Assembly (NCBI RefSeq): GCF_029892565.1
Contig: NZ_JARXVH010000008.1
Location: 62,001 to 126,000 of the forward strand
DNA length: 64,000 nucleotides
DNA from: Streptomyces pseudovenezuelae
Lineage (GTDB): Bacteria > Actinomycetota > Actinomycetes > Streptomycetales > Streptomycetaceae
Direction of reading: 5' to 3'
The notes below the pieces were generated by a model, which had not been told where the DNA came from, made no database searches, and worked only from the letters and a program-made list of their open reading frames with translations. The first letter of the stretch is position 1. Each line of letters opens with the position of its first letter. A program made the position numbers and the translations under genes. Below are positions 27,098-38,900 of this stretch, one piece after another.

Positions 27098-28906
27098 ATG
27101 ACGGTCCTGCCTGACGACGGGCTTTCCCTGGCCGCCGAGTTCCCTGACGCTACGCACGAGCAGTGGCAACGCCTGGTGGAAGGCGTTCTGCGCAAGTCGG
27201 GCAAGGAGGTCTCGGGTACGGCAGCGGAAGACGCCCTGTCCACCCCGCTGGAGGACGGGCTGCGCACCCGCCCCCTGTACACCCCGCGTGACAGCGCCCC
27301 CGAACCCGGCCTGCCCGGTTTCGCGCCCTTCGTACGCGGTGGCCGGGCCGAGGGCACCACCCTCGGCGGCTGGGACGTACGGCAGCGGCACGCCTCACCG
27401 ACCGGCGACGCGGTGCTCGCGGACCTGGAGAACGGCGTCACCTCACTCTGGCTGGCCGTGGGCGAGAACGGTGTTCCGGTGTCCTCGCTCGGCCAGGTGC
27501 TCGACGGGGTCTACCTGGACCTGGCGCCGGTCGTGCTGGACGCGGGACGGGACACGGAGGCCGCCGCACGGGAGCTGCTGCGGCTGTACGAGGAGCGGGG
27601 CGTCGCCAAGGAGGCCGCGCGCGGCAACCTCGGCGCCGATCCGTTGGGCCACGAGGCCCGCACCGGCGAGGCGCTGGACCTCGCCGAGGTGACCGGGCTC
27701 GCTCGGAGGTGTGCCGAGGAGTACCCGGGGCTGCGGGCGATGACCGTGGACGCGCTGCCGTACCACGAGGCCGGCGGCTCTGCGGCACAGGAGCTGGGCT
27801 GCTCGCTGGCGACCGGCGTCGCGTATCTGCGGGAGCTGACCCGGGCCGGCATCTCCGTCGAACAGGCCTGTGGGCAGCTGGAGTTCCGGTACGCGGCCAC
27901 CGCCGACCAGTTCCTGACGATCGCCAAGCTGCGGGCCGCGCGCCGCCTGTGGGCGCGGGTCGCCGAGGTGTCCGGTGCGCCCGCCGCGGGCGCGCAGACG
28001 CAGCACGCCGTGACCTCGCCGGTGATGATGACCCGGCGCGACCCGTGGGTGAACATGCTGCGCACGACGATCGCCACGCTCGCCGCCGGGGTCGGTGGCG
28101 CGGACGCCGTCACCGTGCTGCCCTTCGACCACGCGGTCGGCCTGCCGGACGCGTTCGCGCGCCGCATCGCCCGCAACACCTCCACGATCCTGGTCGAGGA
28201 GTCGCACCTGTCCCGGGTGATCGACCCGGCGGGCGGCTCCTGGTACGTGGAGCGGCTCACCGACGAACTCGCCCACGCGGGCTGGGAGTTCTTCCGCCAC
28301 ATCGAGGAACTCGGCGGCCAGGCCGCCGCGTTGCGCTCCGGACGGCTCGCCGAGGATCTGGCCGAGACCTGGGCGGTCCGCAGCGCGAAGCTCGCCAAAC
28401 GCCGTGAACCCATCACCGGCGTCAGCGAGTTCCCGAACCTCGGCGAGAAGCCCGTACAGCGCGCCCCCGCGCCCGAGACGCCGTCCGGCGGACTGCCCCG
28501 GGTGCGGCGCGACGAGGCGTACGAGGCACTGCGCGCCCGCTCCGACGCCCACCTCGCGGCCACCGGATCCCGGCCCCGGATCTTCCTGGCCTCGATCGGC
28601 CCGGCCGCCGCCCACACCGCGCGCTCGACCTTCGCCTCGAACCTCTTCCAGGCCGGCGGCATCGAGCCGGTCACCGAGGGCACCTTCGAGGACAGCGGCG
28701 CCACCGAGGCCTGCCTGTGCTCCAGCGACGCGCTCTACGAGGAGCAGGCCGAGCAGACCGCCGGGGCGCTGCGGGCCGCGGGCGCCCGGCAGGTGTTCCT
28801 GGCCGGCCGGCCGGGGCAGTACACCGACGTGGACGCCTACGTCTTCGCGGGCTGTGACGCCGTGGCCGTGCTCTCCGCCACCCTCGACCGCATGGGAGTG
28901 TCGTGA
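27098..28906 (+). CDS. mutA: Methylmalonyl-CoA mutase small (beta) subunit
   Basis: 602 residues. It has the substrate-barrel fold of the mutase ([84 protein letters not shown]). The C-terminal Rossmann-like part ([27 protein letters not shown]) lacks the DxHxxG cobalamin motif, as expected for the non-catalytic subunit. The heterodimer interconverts methylmalonyl-CoA and succinyl-CoA, linking propionate metabolism to polyketide precursor supply. The stop TGA overlaps the mutB start. Confidence 0.95.
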   Translation: MTVLPDDGLSLAAEFPDATHEQWQRLVEGVLRKSGKEVSGTAAEDALSTPLEDGLRTRPLYTPRDSAPEPGLPGFAPFVRGGRAEGTTLGGWDVRQRHASPTGDAVLADLENGVTSLWLAVGENGVPVSSLGQVLDGVYLDLAPVVLDAGRDTEAAARELLRLYEERGVAKEAARGNLGADPLGHEARTGEALDLAEVTGLARRCAEEYPGLRAMTVDALPYHEAGGSAAQELGCSLATGVAYLRELTRAGISVEQACGQLEFRYAATADQFLTIAKLRAARRLWARVAEVSGAPAAGAQTQHAVTSPVMMTRRDPWVNMLRTTIATLAAGVGGADAVTVLPFDHAVGLPDAFARRIARNTSTILVEESHLSRVIDPAGGSWYVERLTDELAHAGWEFFRHIEELGGQAAALRSGRLAEDLAETWAVRSAKLAKRREPITGVSEFPNLGEKPVQRAPAPETPSGGLPRVRRDEAYEALRARSDAHLAATGSRPRIFLASIGPAAAHTARSTFASNLFQAGGIEPVTEGTFEDSGATEACLCSSDALYEEQAEQTAGALRAAGARQVFLAGRPGQYTDVDAYVFAGCDAVAVLSATLDRMGVS

Positions 28907-31080
28907 TGGGAATCCCCGACTTCACCGGGATCGACCTGGGGACCCCGCCCGCCGACGGGGGCACCGACGAGTGGCGTACGTCCGTGAAGCGCGCCGCCGA
29001 CGGCTCCGACCTGCTCTGGGAGACCCCGGAGGGCATCGCGGTCAAGCCGCTCTACACCGGCCGTGACCTGGAGGGCCTGGACTTCCTCGACACGTACCCG
29101 GGCATCGCGCCGTATCTGCGCGGCCCGTACCCGACGATGTACGTCAACCAGCCCTGGACGATCCGTCAGTACGCGGGCTTCTCCACGGCCGAGGAGTCCA
29201 ACGCCTTCTACCGGCGCAATCTGGCGGCCGGCCAGAAGGGCCTGTCGGTCGCCTTCGACCTGCCCACGCACCGGGGTTACGACAGCGACCATCCGCGCGT
29301 GACCGGTGACGTCGGCATGGCCGGTGTGGCCATCGACTCGATCTACGACATGCGTCAGCTCTTCGACGGCATCCCGCTGGACAAGATGACCGTGTCGATG
29401 ACGATGAACGGCGCCGTACTGCCGGTGCTGGCGCTCTACATCGTCGCCGCCGAGGAACAGGGCGTGCCGCCCGAGAAGTTGGCCGGGACCATCCAGAACG
29501 ACATCCTCAAGGAGTTCATGGTCCGCAACACCTACATCTATCCGCCGAAGCCGTCGATGCGGATCATCTCCGACATCTTCGCCTACACCTCGCAGCGGAT
29601 GCCCCGCTACAACTCCATCTCCATCTCCGGCTACCACATCCAAGAGGCGGGTGCGACGGCCGACTTGGAGCTGGCGTACACGCTCGCGGACGGGGTGGAG
29701 TACATCCGGGCGGGACGGGACGCGGGGATGGACGTCGACGCGTTCGCGCCCCGGCTGTCCTTCTTCTGGGCGATCGGCATGAACTTCTTCATGGAGGTCG
29801 CCAAGCTGCGCGCGGCACGCCTGCTGTGGGCGAAGCTGGTGAAGCAGTTCGACCCGCAGAACGCCAAGTCCCTCTCCCTGCGCACCCATTCACAGACCTC
29901 GGGCTGGTCGCTGACAGCGCAGGACGTGTTCAACAACGTGACGCGTACGTGCGTGGAGGCGATGGCGGCGACGCAGGGCCACACCCAGTCGCTGCACACC
30001 AACGCCCTCGATGAGGCGCTCGCGCTGCCCACCGACTTCTCGGCGCGCATCGCCCGCAACACCCAGCTGCTGCTCCAGCAGGAGTCCGGCACGACCCGGG
30101 TGATCGACCCGTGGGGCGGCAGCGCGTACGTGGAGCGGCTGACGTACGACCTGGCCCGGCGGGCCTGGCAGCACATCCAGGAGGTCGAGGAGGCGGGTGG
30201 CATGGCGCAGGCCATCGACGCCGGCATCCCCAAGCTGCGGGTGGAGGAGGCCGCCGCCCGCACGCAGGCCCGCATCGACTCCGGCCGCCAGCCGGTCATC
30301 GGCGTGAACAAGTACCGCGTGGAGACCGACGAGGAGATCGACGTCCTCAAGGTCGACAACTCCTCCGTACGCACCCAGCAGATCGAGAAGCTGCGGCGGC
30401 TGCGCGCGGAGCGGGACGAACGAGCCTGTCAGGACGCACTCGACGCGCTGACCAGGGCGGCCGGCGGCGAGGGCAACCTGCTGGAGCTGGCCGTGAACGC
30501 GGCCCGCGCGAAGGCGACCGTGGGCGAGATCTCCGACGCGCTGGAGAAGGTGTACGGACGGCACGCGAGCCAGATCCGTACGATCTCCGGCGTGTACCGC
30601 AACGAAGCAGGCGAGTCCCCCTCCGTGGACCGCACCCGCACCCTGGTGACCGCCTTCGAGGAGGCCGAGGGGCGCCGGCCGCGCATCCTGGTCGCCAAGA
30701 TGGGCCAGGACGGTCACGACCGCGGCCAGAAGGTGATCGCCACCGCCTTCGCCGACCTCGGCTTCGACGTCGACGTCGGCCCGCTGTTCCAGACCCCGGG
30801 CGAGGTGGCCCGCCAGGCCGTCGAGGCGGACGTGCACATCGTCGGGGTGTCCTCGCTGGCCGCCGGACACCTCACCCTCGTACCGGCGTTGAAGGAGTCG
30901 CTCGCCGAGGAGGGCCGGGAGGACATCATGATCGTGGTCGGCGGAGTGATCCCGCCGCAGGACGTGCCCACGCTCCTGGAGATGGGCGCGGCAGCCGTCT
31001 TCCCGCCCGGGACGGTGATCCCGGACGCGGCCTACGACCTGGTGAAACGGCTGGCGACCGACCTCGGCCACGATCTGTAG
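28906..31080 (+). CDS. mutB: Methylmalonyl-CoA mutase large (alpha) subunit
   Basis: 724 residues from ATG 28906 (a GTG three bases earlier is equally close to GGGAG). Barrel domain: [77 protein letters not shown] and [21 protein letters not shown]. Cobalamin domain at the C-terminus: [17 protein letters not shown], containing the DxHxxG axial-ligand histidine, then [15 protein letters not shown]. Translationally coupled to mutA (TGATG) and followed 7 bp later by meaB. Confidence 0.97.
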   Translation: MGIPDFTGIDLGTPPADGGTDEWRTSVKRAADGSDLLWETPEGIAVKPLYTGRDLEGLDFLDTYPGIAPYLRGPYPTMYVNQPWTIRQYAGFSTAEESNAFYRRNLAAGQKGLSVAFDLPTHRGYDSDHPRVTGDVGMAGVAIDSIYDMRQLFDGIPLDKMTVSMTMNGAVLPVLALYIVAAEEQGVPPEKLAGTIQNDILKEFMVRNTYIYPPKPSMRIISDIFAYTSQRMPRYNSISISGYHIQEAGATADLELAYTLADGVEYIRAGRDAGMDVDAFAPRLSFFWAIGMNFFMEVAKLRAARLLWAKLVKQFDPQNAKSLSLRTHSQTSGWSLTAQDVFNNVTRTCVEAMAATQGHTQSLHTNALDEALALPTDFSARIARNTQLLLQQESGTTRVIDPWGGSAYVERLTYDLARRAWQHIQEVEEAGGMAQAIDAGIPKLRVEEAAARTQARIDSGRQPVIGVNKYRVETDEEIDVLKVDNSSVRTQQIEKLRRLRAERDERACQDALDALTRAAGGEGNLLELAVNAARAKATVGEISDALEKVYGRHASQIRTISGVYRNEAGESPSVDRTRTLVTAFEEAEGRRPRILVAKMGQDGHDRGQKVIATAFADLGFDVDVGPLFQTPGEVARQAVEADVHIVGVSSLAAGHLTLVPALKESLAEEGREDIMIVVGGVIPPQDVPTLLEMGAAAVFPPGTVIPDAAYDLVKRLATDLGHDL

Positions 31081-31086
31081 CGCCGC

Positions 31087-32076
31087 ATGGCCGCGATCGA
31101 TCTCGAGACGTATGTGAAGGGTGTCCTCGACGGGAGGCGGGCACTCGTCGCCCGTGCGATCACGCTCGTCGAGTCCACCCACCCCCGGCACCGGGCCCTG
31201 GCCCAGGCGCTGCTGACCGAGCTGCTCCCGCACAGCGGCCGGGCCCGGCGGATCGGGATCAGCGGGGTGCCCGGGGTGGGCAAGTCGACGTTCATCGACA
31301 CCTTCGGCACCATGCTGACCGCGCTGGGACACCGGGTGGCGGTGCTCGCCGTCGACCCGTCCTCCAGTCGTACCGGCGGCTCGATCCTGGGCGACAAGAC
31401 CCGCATGGAACGCCTCGCCGTGGACCCGGCCGCCTTCGTACGGCCCTCCCCCACCGCCGGGACGCTCGGCGGGGTCGCCAAGGCCACCCGCGAGTCGATC
31501 GTGGTGATGGAGGCGGCGGGCTACGACGTGGTGCTGGTGGAGACGGTCGGTGTGGGCCAGTCGGAGACGGCCGTCGCCAACATGGTCGACTCCTTCCTGC
31601 TGCTCACGCTGGCCCGTACCGGTGACCAGCTGCAGGGCATCAAGAAGGGCGTGCTGGAGCTGGCCGACGTGATCGCCGTCAACAAGGCGGACGGTCCGCA
31701 CGAGCGCGACGCCCGGGCGGCGGCGCGTGAACTGGCGGGCGCGCTGCGGCTGATGCACGGCAAGGACGTGTACTGGGCGCCTCCCGTGCTCAGTTGCAGC
31801 GCTCGCGAGCAGACCGGCCTGGACACCGTCTGGGAGCGCCTCGAACAGCACCGCGCACTCCTCGGCTCCTCCGGGCGGCTCGCCGCCAAGCGCCGTGACC
31901 AGCAGGTCGACTGGACCTGGACGATGGTCCGCGACGAACTCCTCGGCCGTCTGCACGCCGACCCGAAGGTCCGGGAACTGGCTCCCGGGCTCGAACAGCA
32001 GGTGCGCGAGGGGAAGTTGACGGCGACGCTGGCCGCGGAGCGGATCCTGAAGGCGTTCGGGGACGCGGCGGACTGA
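31087..32076 (+). CDS. meaB: MeaB-type GTPase chaperone of methylmalonyl-CoA mutase
   Basis: 329 residues. G-protein motifs: Walker A GVPGVGKST, DPSSSRTGGSILGDKTRM, the G3-like ETVGVGQSE, and NKAD for guanine specificity. The N-terminus (GVLDGRRALVARAITLVESTHPRHRALAQALL) and C-terminal dimerisation helices match MeaB/ArgK proteins. MeaB protects the mutase and gates adenosylcobalamin loading using GTP. Its place directly after mutAB supports that role. It ends 19 bp before the stop of a convergent lipoprotein gene. Confidence 0.95.
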   Translation: MAAIDLETYVKGVLDGRRALVARAITLVESTHPRHRALAQALLTELLPHSGRARRIGISGVPGVGKSTFIDTFGTMLTALGHRVAVLAVDPSSSRTGGSILGDKTRMERLAVDPAAFVRPSPTAGTLGGVAKATRESIVVMEAAGYDVVLVETVGVGQSETAVANMVDSFLLLTLARTGDQLQGIKKGVLELADVIAVNKADGPHERDARAAARELAGALRLMHGKDVYWAPPVLSCSAREQTGLDTVWERLEQHRALLGSSGRLAAKRRDQQVDWTWTMVRDELLGRLHADPKVRELAPGLEQQVREGKLTATLAAERILKAFGDAAD

Positions 32077-32094
32077 GGTGTCGAGGCGCCGGGC

Positions 32095-32658
32095 TCACTG
32101 ATCAGGGCAGCCTTTGTCCGAGCCCCTGGTGTGCTGTCCGTAGACGCTGGTCACCTCGACCGTCACCGGGTTCGCGGACTGGGTGGCGACCCGGTGCGCG
32201 GCGGCGGCCGTGCAGATCAGCTGCCGCATCGCGATGTCGGTCAACCTGTCCATGCCGCCGGGCAGTTCGATGGCTAGCATGTCGCCCCGCACCGTCACGG
32301 TCGGCACGTCCTCCCCGGTCTCGTCGGGTCCTCCGGTGGCCGCGTCCGCCTTGGACGTCGGGAGGGGCGCGCGGCTCGGCAGCCCGGGCACGTCGCTGGC
32401 CAGGCCCTCGGACTGCTCCCGGTCGGTGGGGCCGAGCAGCAGCAGGTCCAGAGCCGTTCCGGCGTCCCCGGGCTCGGCGGTCGTGCGCGGGACCGCGACG
32501 AGTGCGCCGCCGTCCCGGACGAAGTAGACCGTCGTGACCGAGGCGATCCCGCTCGCCGGACCGCCGGCCTCCACCACCCCGGTCGCGGGGATCCCGCAGG
32601 AGGTCAGCGCGAGCAGCGACGGTGCCACCAGCAGCGGAAGCCGGCGTGTGGCCTTCAT
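32095..32658 (-). CDS. Lipoprotein with a GerMN-like domain, third gene of a two-component operon
   Basis: 187 residues. A signal peptide with lipobox LALTSCG (Cys at about 21) anchors it outside the membrane. The body TVYFVRDGGALVAVPRTT, ALDLLLLGPTDREQSEGLASDVPG and LTDIAMRQLICTAAA matches the GerMN-type domain found with actinobacterial sensor kinases (the LpqB/CseA style of arrangement). ATG overlaps the stop of the histidine kinase gene (ATGA), so it is translationally coupled to it and probably modulates the sensor. Confidence 0.82.
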   Translation of the reverse strand: MKATRRLPLLVAPSLLALTSCGIPATGVVEAGGPASGIASVTTVYFVRDGGALVAVPRTTAEPGDAGTALDLLLLGPTDREQSEGLASDVPGLPSRAPLPTSKADAATGGPDETGEDVPTVTVRGDMLAIELPGGMDRLTDIAMRQLICTAAAAHRVATQSANPVTVEVTSVYGQHTRGSDKGCPDQ

Positions 32659-34139
32659 GACGGGTTCTCCTCGGACGACTCGTCCCGCCGCAACGGGAGT
32701 TCGACCGTGAAGACGGCACCGCCCGCCGGATGGTTGGCCGCGCGGACGGTTCCGCCGTGCATCCGTACGTTCTCGGCGGTGATCGACAGGCCGAGGCCGC
32801 TACCCTCGGAGCGGGTCCTGGCGGTGTCCGACTTGTAGAACCGCTCGAAGACATGCGGCAGTACGTCGTCGGGGATGCCGGGGCCGCCGTCCCGTATCTC
32901 GATGACGGCGAGGCGCCCGGCCGAGGGTTCACCGCTCGCCTCCAGGCACACCCGCACCGGACGGGCGCCGTGCCGCAGGGCGTTGCCGACCAGGTTGGCG
33001 ACGACCACGTCGAGGCGGCGCGGATCGACCCGCCCGCGCACCGCGTCCGGCGGCGGCAACCACGTCTCCACTGTGTCCGACCAGCCGCGGGAGGCGAGGG
33101 TGCGCCGGATCGACTCGGCGAGGTCGATCTCGTCCAGGTGCAGCTCCGCCGCGCCCGCGTCGAACCGGGAGATCTCCATCAAGTCGTCGACCAGGCGGGC
33201 GAGTTTGACCGTCTCCCCGCTGATCAGCCGGACCGCGGTGGCCGTGTCCGGGTCCAGCCGGGCGGCGTCCTCGTCCAGGACGTCGGTGACCGCCGACATG
33301 GCGGCCAGCGGGGTGCGCAGCTCGTGCGAGACGTCCGCGGCGAAGCGCCGGGCCCGCGCCTCCATGCCGCGCAGCTCCGCCACCGACGTCTCCAGCGCGG
33401 CGGCCGTCTCGTTGAACGTGTGGGAGAGATCGGCGAGTTCGTCGGAACCGTTGACCGCGAGCCGGGTGTCCAGGCGGCCCTCGGCGATGCTGCGGGTCGC
33501 GTCCCGCAACGCCCGCACCGGCAGCAGTACGCCTCGGGCGGCGAACAGGGCGAGCACCACGGCGAGCAGCAGGGCCGGCACCATGGCCCGCTCGACGGCG
33601 GTCACCAGGGCGTCCACGTACGCCTGTTCCTCGGTCTGCGGGACGACCAGGAACACCCGGACCCCGGACACCGTCTGCGCTCCGTCGGGGAGGCCGAAGG
33701 TGACCGACATGCCGACGACGAGGGAGGTACGGCCGCTCTCGCGCACGCGTTGGAACACGGTGGCCTGGCTGGTGGCGACGGCCTCGCGCACGTCGGCCGT
33801 CAGCTCGGGGAAGGGGTCGTCGGCGACGGAGGCGGCGCGCAGGGTCCCGTAGGTGGCCAGGACGCGCCAGTCGCCGGGCCCCTCGGTGGCGGCCACGTCG
33901 GCCGCGAAGCGCTGGAGCGCGGACTGGTCCGGGGGGAAGCCGAGTTCGGGGGCGCGCTGGTTGACCTGGGTGCGCAGTTGTCTGATCGTGGCGTCCTGGC
34001 TCTGCTTGAGCACTCCGGTGCGGGCCTCCCGGAAGGTCAGGGCGCCGGTCGTGGCGGCGGCGACGGTGGCGACGAGCCCGAAGCCCACCACAAGTCGCGG
34101 GCGCAGACCGCGCAGCCGGCGCGTGCGACGCGTCTTCAC
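32655..34139 (-). CDS. Sensor histidine kinase
   Basis: 494 residues from GTG 34139. Two membrane spans (about 16-36 and 185-205, VPALLLAVVLALFAARGVLL) bracket an extracellular sensor of about 150 residues. HAMP, then HisKA with VSHELRTPLAAMSAV, then HATPase with NLVGNALRHGA, RDGGPGIPDDVL and GSGLGLSITAENVRMHGG. The organisation matches MtrB/AfsQ2-type kinases. Its first bases overlap the regulator stop (GTGA) and its stop overlaps the lipoprotein start, giving one tightly coupled operon. The signal is unknown; cell-envelope stress is usual for this type. Confidence 0.9.
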   Translation of the reverse strand: MKTRRTRRLRGLRPRLVVGFGLVATVAAATTGALTFREARTGVLKQSQDATIRQLRTQVNQRAPELGFPPDQSALQRFAADVAATEGPGDWRVLATYGTLRAASVADDPFPELTADVREAVATSQATVFQRVRESGRTSLVVGMSVTFGLPDGAQTVSGVRVFLVVPQTEEQAYVDALVTAVERAMVPALLLAVVLALFAARGVLLPVRALRDATRSIAEGRLDTRLAVNGSDELADLSHTFNETAAALETSVAELRGMEARARRFAADVSHELRTPLAAMSAVTDVLDEDAARLDPDTATAVRLISGETVKLARLVDDLMEISRFDAGAAELHLDEIDLAESIRRTLASRGWSDTVETWLPPPDAVRGRVDPRRLDVVVANLVGNALRHGARPVRVCLEASGEPSAGRLAVIEIRDGGPGIPDDVLPHVFERFYKSDTARTRSEGSGLGLSITAENVRMHGGTVRAANHPAGGAVFTVELPLRRDESSEENPS

Positions 34140-34828
34140 GGCGCCGCAAAACGGTAGCCGAAGCCGCGCACGGTGTGGATGTAGCGCGGCGCGCGGGGCG
34201 GTTCGGACATCTTGGTGCGCAGTCGCTTGACGCAGGCGTCCACCAGGCGTGCGTCGCCGTGGTAGTCGTGCTCCCAGACCGCCTCCAACAGCTGCTGCCG
34301 GCTGAACACTTGGCCCGGCGAGGCGGAGAGCGTGAGCAGGAGCCGTGTCTCGGAGGGGGCCAGGGCGATCGGCGCGCCGCCCAGCGTGACGGTCAACCCG
34401 GCCCGGTCGACGGCGAGTTCACCGTAGGTGTCGATCTTCGGCAGCCCGGTCCCGGCCGGCGCCCCGCCCGCACGGCGCAGGACGGCGCGTATCCGGGCGT
34501 CGAGCACCCGGGCCAGCACCGGCTTGACCACGTAGTCGTCGGCGCCCGCCTCCAGACCGACAACGATATCCACCTCATCACCCCGCGCGGTGGCGATGAT
34601 GATCGGCAGCGTCTGGTCGACGGCCCGTATCCCCCGGCACACCTCAAGACCGGTCATTCCGGGGAGCATCAGATCGAGGACCACGATGTCCGGCCGGAAG
34701 CTCCTTAACCGGTCCATGCCCTCTTCGCCGGTCGCGGTGGCGGCGACCTCGTGGCCCTGTCGGCGCAGGGCCAGGTCGACGCCCTCGCGCACGGCGCGGT
34801 CGTCTTCGATCAGTAGTACACGTGACAT
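34136..34828 (-). CDS. OmpR-family response regulator
   Basis: 230 residues. Receiver: LLIEDDRAVREGVDLAL with the acidic pair, phosphoacceptor Asp in VVLDLMLPGMTGLEV, ATARGDEVDIVVGLEAGADDYVVKP with the conserved Lys. Winged helix: RLLLTLSASPGQVFSRQQLLEAVWEHDYHGDARLVDACVKRLRTKM and the wing TVRGFGYRFA. It resembles AfsQ1/MtrA regulators of Streptomyces. ATG 34828 was taken as start; a GTG at 34843 is possible, and neither has a strong ribosome site. First gene of the operon with the kinase and lipoprotein. Confidence 0.92.
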   Translation of the reverse strand: MSRVLLIEDDRAVREGVDLALRRQGHEVAATATGEEGMDRLRSFRPDIVVLDLMLPGMTGLEVCRGIRAVDQTLPIIIATARGDEVDIVVGLEAGADDYVVKPVLARVLDARIRAVLRRAGGAPAGTGLPKIDTYGELAVDRAGLTVTLGGAPIALAPSETRLLLTLSASPGQVFSRQQLLEAVWEHDYHGDARLVDACVKRLRTKMSEPPRAPRYIHTVRGFGYRFAAP

Positions 34829-34926
34829 GCGCACAGTATCCACAGGGAGATGACCAAGGCGGGCGTTATCGTCTCGTTACCTTCCGGGCCAGATCCGATC
34901 ACATTGCGGTCGCACCGTAAACGATC

Positions 34927-35817
34927 GTGACAGCGCACAAGGAAAAGCCCCCCAGCCGTCGTCGGAACGGTTCCGCCCACGCCGCCTCGCGCAGCGGGCG
35001 GAGACAACTGACGGGGGGCTTGGCCGCGTTGGCCGCTCTCGGCGTCGTCGGGTGCGCGGTGGTGGCCTGGCTGCCGGCCGACTCGAAGCGGTCGCCGGCG
35101 GCGGCCGGATCCGACGCGAGTGCCGAGCGCACCCCGTCGGCGAGGGCGACCACCGAGCCGCCGAAACAGAAGACGCCGACGAAGCCCGCGCGGCCGACAG
35201 CGAGCGCCGCCGGGAAGGGCGGCGGCTCTCCGAGCTCCTCCGGCATCACCATCCCCCGCAACGGGCCGGGCACGTTCGTCACCGCGCCCGGGGGGAGCGA
35301 GCGCGTCGGCAAGGGCAGGGCCCTGCGCTACAAGGTCGAGGTGGAGAACGGCATCGAGCTGTCCGGCGAGGACACCGCCGAGCAGGTGGAGCGCATCCTG
35401 GCCGACCCGCGCGGCTGGACGGCCGACGGGCACTCGGGCTTCCAGCGGGTCTCCACCGGCGCCACCGACTTCGTGGTCAAGGTCGCCACTCCCGGGACCG
35501 TGGACAAGGTCTGCGGCGAGTACGGCCTGGAGACCGGCGGCGAGGTCAACTGCAGCGTGGCCCACAACGTCATGGTCAACCTCAAGCGCTGGGAAGAGGC
35601 AACTCCCGTCTACGCCAAGGACGTCACCTCCTACCGGGCGCTCATCATCAACCACGAGGTGGGCCACTTCCTCGGCCACGGCCACGTCACCTGCCCCGCC
35701 AAGGGCGGACCGGCCCCCGCGATGATGCAGCAGATCAAGGGCATGCACGGCTGCACCCCCAACGTCTGGCCCTACAACGCCGACGGCCAGTTCATCACCG
35801 GCCCCGCCGTCCCCTGA
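34927..35817 (+). CDS. Exported DUF3152 protein, zincin-like metalloprotease
   Basis: 296 residues from GTG 34927. A basic start and one membrane segment (LTGGLAALAALGVVGCAVVAWLP) precede a low-complexity Ser/Thr/Pro/Lys region (about 55-110) and the DUF3152 domain. The metal site is visible as HEVGHFLGHGH at about residue 243, the HExxHxxGxxH zincin motif, with cysteines in TCPAKGG and HGCTPNV probably forming disulfides. It is likely tethered outside the cell. It precedes a subtilase gene by 83 bp on the same strand. Target unknown. Confidence 0.85.
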   Translation: MTAHKEKPPSRRRNGSAHAASRSGRRQLTGGLAALAALGVVGCAVVAWLPADSKRSPAAAGSDASAERTPSARATTEPPKQKTPTKPARPTASAAGKGGGSPSSSGITIPRNGPGTFVTAPGGSERVGKGRALRYKVEVENGIELSGEDTAEQVERILADPRGWTADGHSGFQRVSTGATDFVVKVATPGTVDKVCGEYGLETGGEVNCSVAHNVMVNLKRWEEATPVYAKDVTSYRALIINHEVGHFLGHGHVTCPAKGGPAPAMMQQIKGMHGCTPNVWPYNADGQFITGPAVP

Positions 35818-35900
35818 CCTCCCTCTCCGGTGCACCGATTCGCCGATGCGCCAATTCGACGAATCACCGCACCACCGATCACCAACCATCAGGAGCGCAA

Positions 35901-38900
35901 GTGGAGTTACACGTGAAGCACAGACATGCCGTCGCCGCGGCCGGGGTCGCCGCCGCGGCCCTGGTGCTGGCTGGCCTGCCCGCCGGCCCGGCCTCCGGAG
36001 CGGGTTCGACCGGCCCGAGCCCGGCCCGTACGGCCGCCGCGGTGAAGACCGTCACGCTCGTCACCGGCGACCGGGTCCTGCTGGACGGAGCCGGAAAGGT
36101 CGCCGGCGTCGAGCGGGCGAAGGGCCGGGAGCGGGGCACGTTCTCGATCCGCATGGTCGGCGAGCACACCCAAGTGGTGCCCTCCGACGCGGAGTTGCTG
36201 GTCGCACAGGGCAAGCTGGACGTCCGGCTGTTCGACGTCACCCAGCTGGTGGCGGACGGCTACGACGACGCGGGCCGCACCGACGTACCGCTGATCGTCA
36301 CCTTCAAGGGCAAGAAGGCGCCCTCGATGAGCCCGTTCACCGGGGCCGGCGCCCGGATGGGCCGCGCGCTGCCCGTCGTCAACGCCAAGGTGATACGCCC
36401 CGTCAAGAAGCGGGCCACCGACTTCTGGAACGCCGTGACCGACACCGCCGGCGACAGCGGCACGACGGAGTTCACCGACTCCACGTCGGTGGAGAAGGTC
36501 TGGCTGGACGGCAAGCGCAAGGCGAGCCTCGACAAGAGCGTCCCGCAGATCGGCGCGCCGACGGCCTGGGCCGCCGGTTACGACGGCACCGGGACCAAGA
36601 TCGCCGTCCTGGACACCGGCGTCGACACCAGCCACCCCGACCTCGCGGGCAAGGTGATCGAGGCGCAGGACTTCTCCGACTCGGGGAGCACCGACGACAA
36701 GTTCGGCCACGGCACGCACGTCGCGTCGATCACGTCCGGGACGGGCGCAAAGTCCGGCGGCAAGTACAAGGGCGTCGCGCCGGGCGCGAAGCTCCTGAAC
36801 GGCAAGGTGCTCGACGACGGCGGCTCCGGCTACGACTCCGGGATCATCGCCGGCATGGAGTGGGCGGTGGCGCAGGGCGCCGATGTCGCCAACCTCAGCC
36901 TCGGCGGCACCGATTCACCGGGTATCGACCCGCTGGAGGAGACCGTCAACCGGCTCTCCGCCGAGTCCGACACGCTGTTCGTCATCGCGGCCGGCAACGA
37001 GGGCGAGTTCGGCGAGAAGACCGTCGGCTCGCCCGGCAGCGCCGACGCGGCGCTGACCGTGGGCGCGGTCGACAAGTCCGACGAGCTCGCCCCGTTCTCC
37101 AGCCGCGGCCCGCGCGTCGGGGATGGCGGGGTCAAGCCCGACCTGACCGCGCCCGGTGTCGCCATCACGGCCGCCGCGGCGGCCGGCAGCCTCCTGGAGG
37201 GCGAGTTCCCCTCCGACACCCCGGGCTACCTCACACTCGACGGTACGTCGATGGCGACCCCGCATGTCGCGGGCGCCGCCGCCCTCCTGGCCCAGCAGCA
37301 CCCGGACTGGACCGGCGAGCGCATCAAGCAGGTCCTCACCGCGTCCGCGAAGCCGGGCGCGTACAGCTCCTTCCAGCAGGGCACCGGCCGTACCGACCTG
37401 GTGCGGGCGCTGGACCAGGGCGTCGTCACCGAGCAGCAGTCGATCGGCTTCGACGAGCAGCAGTGGCCGCACGCCGACGACAAGCCGGTCACCAAGCAGC
37501 TCACGTACCAGAACCTCGGCACGGAGCCGGTCACCCTGGACCTCTCCGTCGACGCCTACGCGGTGGACGGCAAGCCCGCCGCCGAGGGCATGTTCACCGT
37601 CTCGCCACAGCGGATCACCGTCCCCGCGGGTGGGGAGGCGAGCGCCGAGGTCACGGCGGACACCAGCGCCGGCACCGCCGACGGCAGCTTCGGCGGCTCG
37701 GTCTCGGCCACCTCCGCGGACGGCAAGGTCCAGGTGCGGACCGCCGTCGGTGCGGAGCGCGAGGTGGAGTCGTACAGCCTGACGCTCAAGCACCTCGACG
37801 AGAACGGCGAGCCGACCGGTGACGCGGTCACCTCGGTCATGGGCTTCGCCAAGGACTTCTACGCCGAGTACGCCGACGAGCAGGACGGCGAGCTGACGGT
37901 CCGGCTGCCCAAGGGCGACTACATCCTCAGCGGGGTGATCCACCCGAGCATCTCGTCCGCCGAGCACGCCATCCTGGTCCAGCCCAAGTTCCGGCTGGAC
38001 GGGGACAAGACCATCACCGTCGACGCCCGGCAGGCGAAGCCGGTGGACGTCACCGTGCCGGACCCGGCGGCCGAGTCCACCGACGCGACGGCCGCGATCG
38101 GCTTCCAGCGGGGCGCGGACCTGAACGACGGCTTCCTGCAGTACCTGATGCCGACCTTCCAGGGCGCGCGGTTCGGGCAGCTCGTCACCGGGGAGCCCGT
38201 CGACGGGCTGTACGCCCTGTTCGCCGGCACCTGGTCCCGGCTGGACGCGGAGGGCCGGCCGGTCAGTTACCACCTGGGCTGGAACCGGGGCGCCGACCTG
38301 AACGGCTTCAGCGCCACGGTGGACCAGAAGCAGCTGGCGAAGGTCGACTTCGAGGCAGGCGAGCCGGTCGAGGGCCGGCGCGCCCAGGTCGAGGTGTCGC
38401 CGCACGGGCCCAACGGTGAACTGGTGCGCAGCTACACCGACTTGCGCGGGGACCTGCCGCTGCGGACCGCCGAGTACATCCTCGACAACGGCGTGAAGTG
38501 GTCGGGCCGTATGTGGTCGGTCTCGGGCGAGGGCCGTGACTCGGTCTTCGAGAACTTCCTGATGCGGATGCCGCGACTCTGGAAGGCCGGCCGCACTTAC
38601 CACGAGCAGTTCAACGTGGGCGTGTTCGGCCCGGTCCTGAACGGCTCGGCGGATCCCGGACCGGCCATGGGCTTCCCGGGTCTGGCCCGCAACGGCAACA
38701 CCATCAGGGCCTATGTGCCGCTGTTCGGCGACGGCGCCGGGCACTGGGGCGACTCCGACGTCACCTCGGTGAAGACCTCGCTCACGGCGGACGGCAAGGA
38801 GATCGCCGACGACTACGACACCCCGCCGACCGAGGGCCTCACCGAGTACACCGTCCCCGCCGGGGACGCCGCGTACAAGCTGAGCGTGGACAGCTCCCGT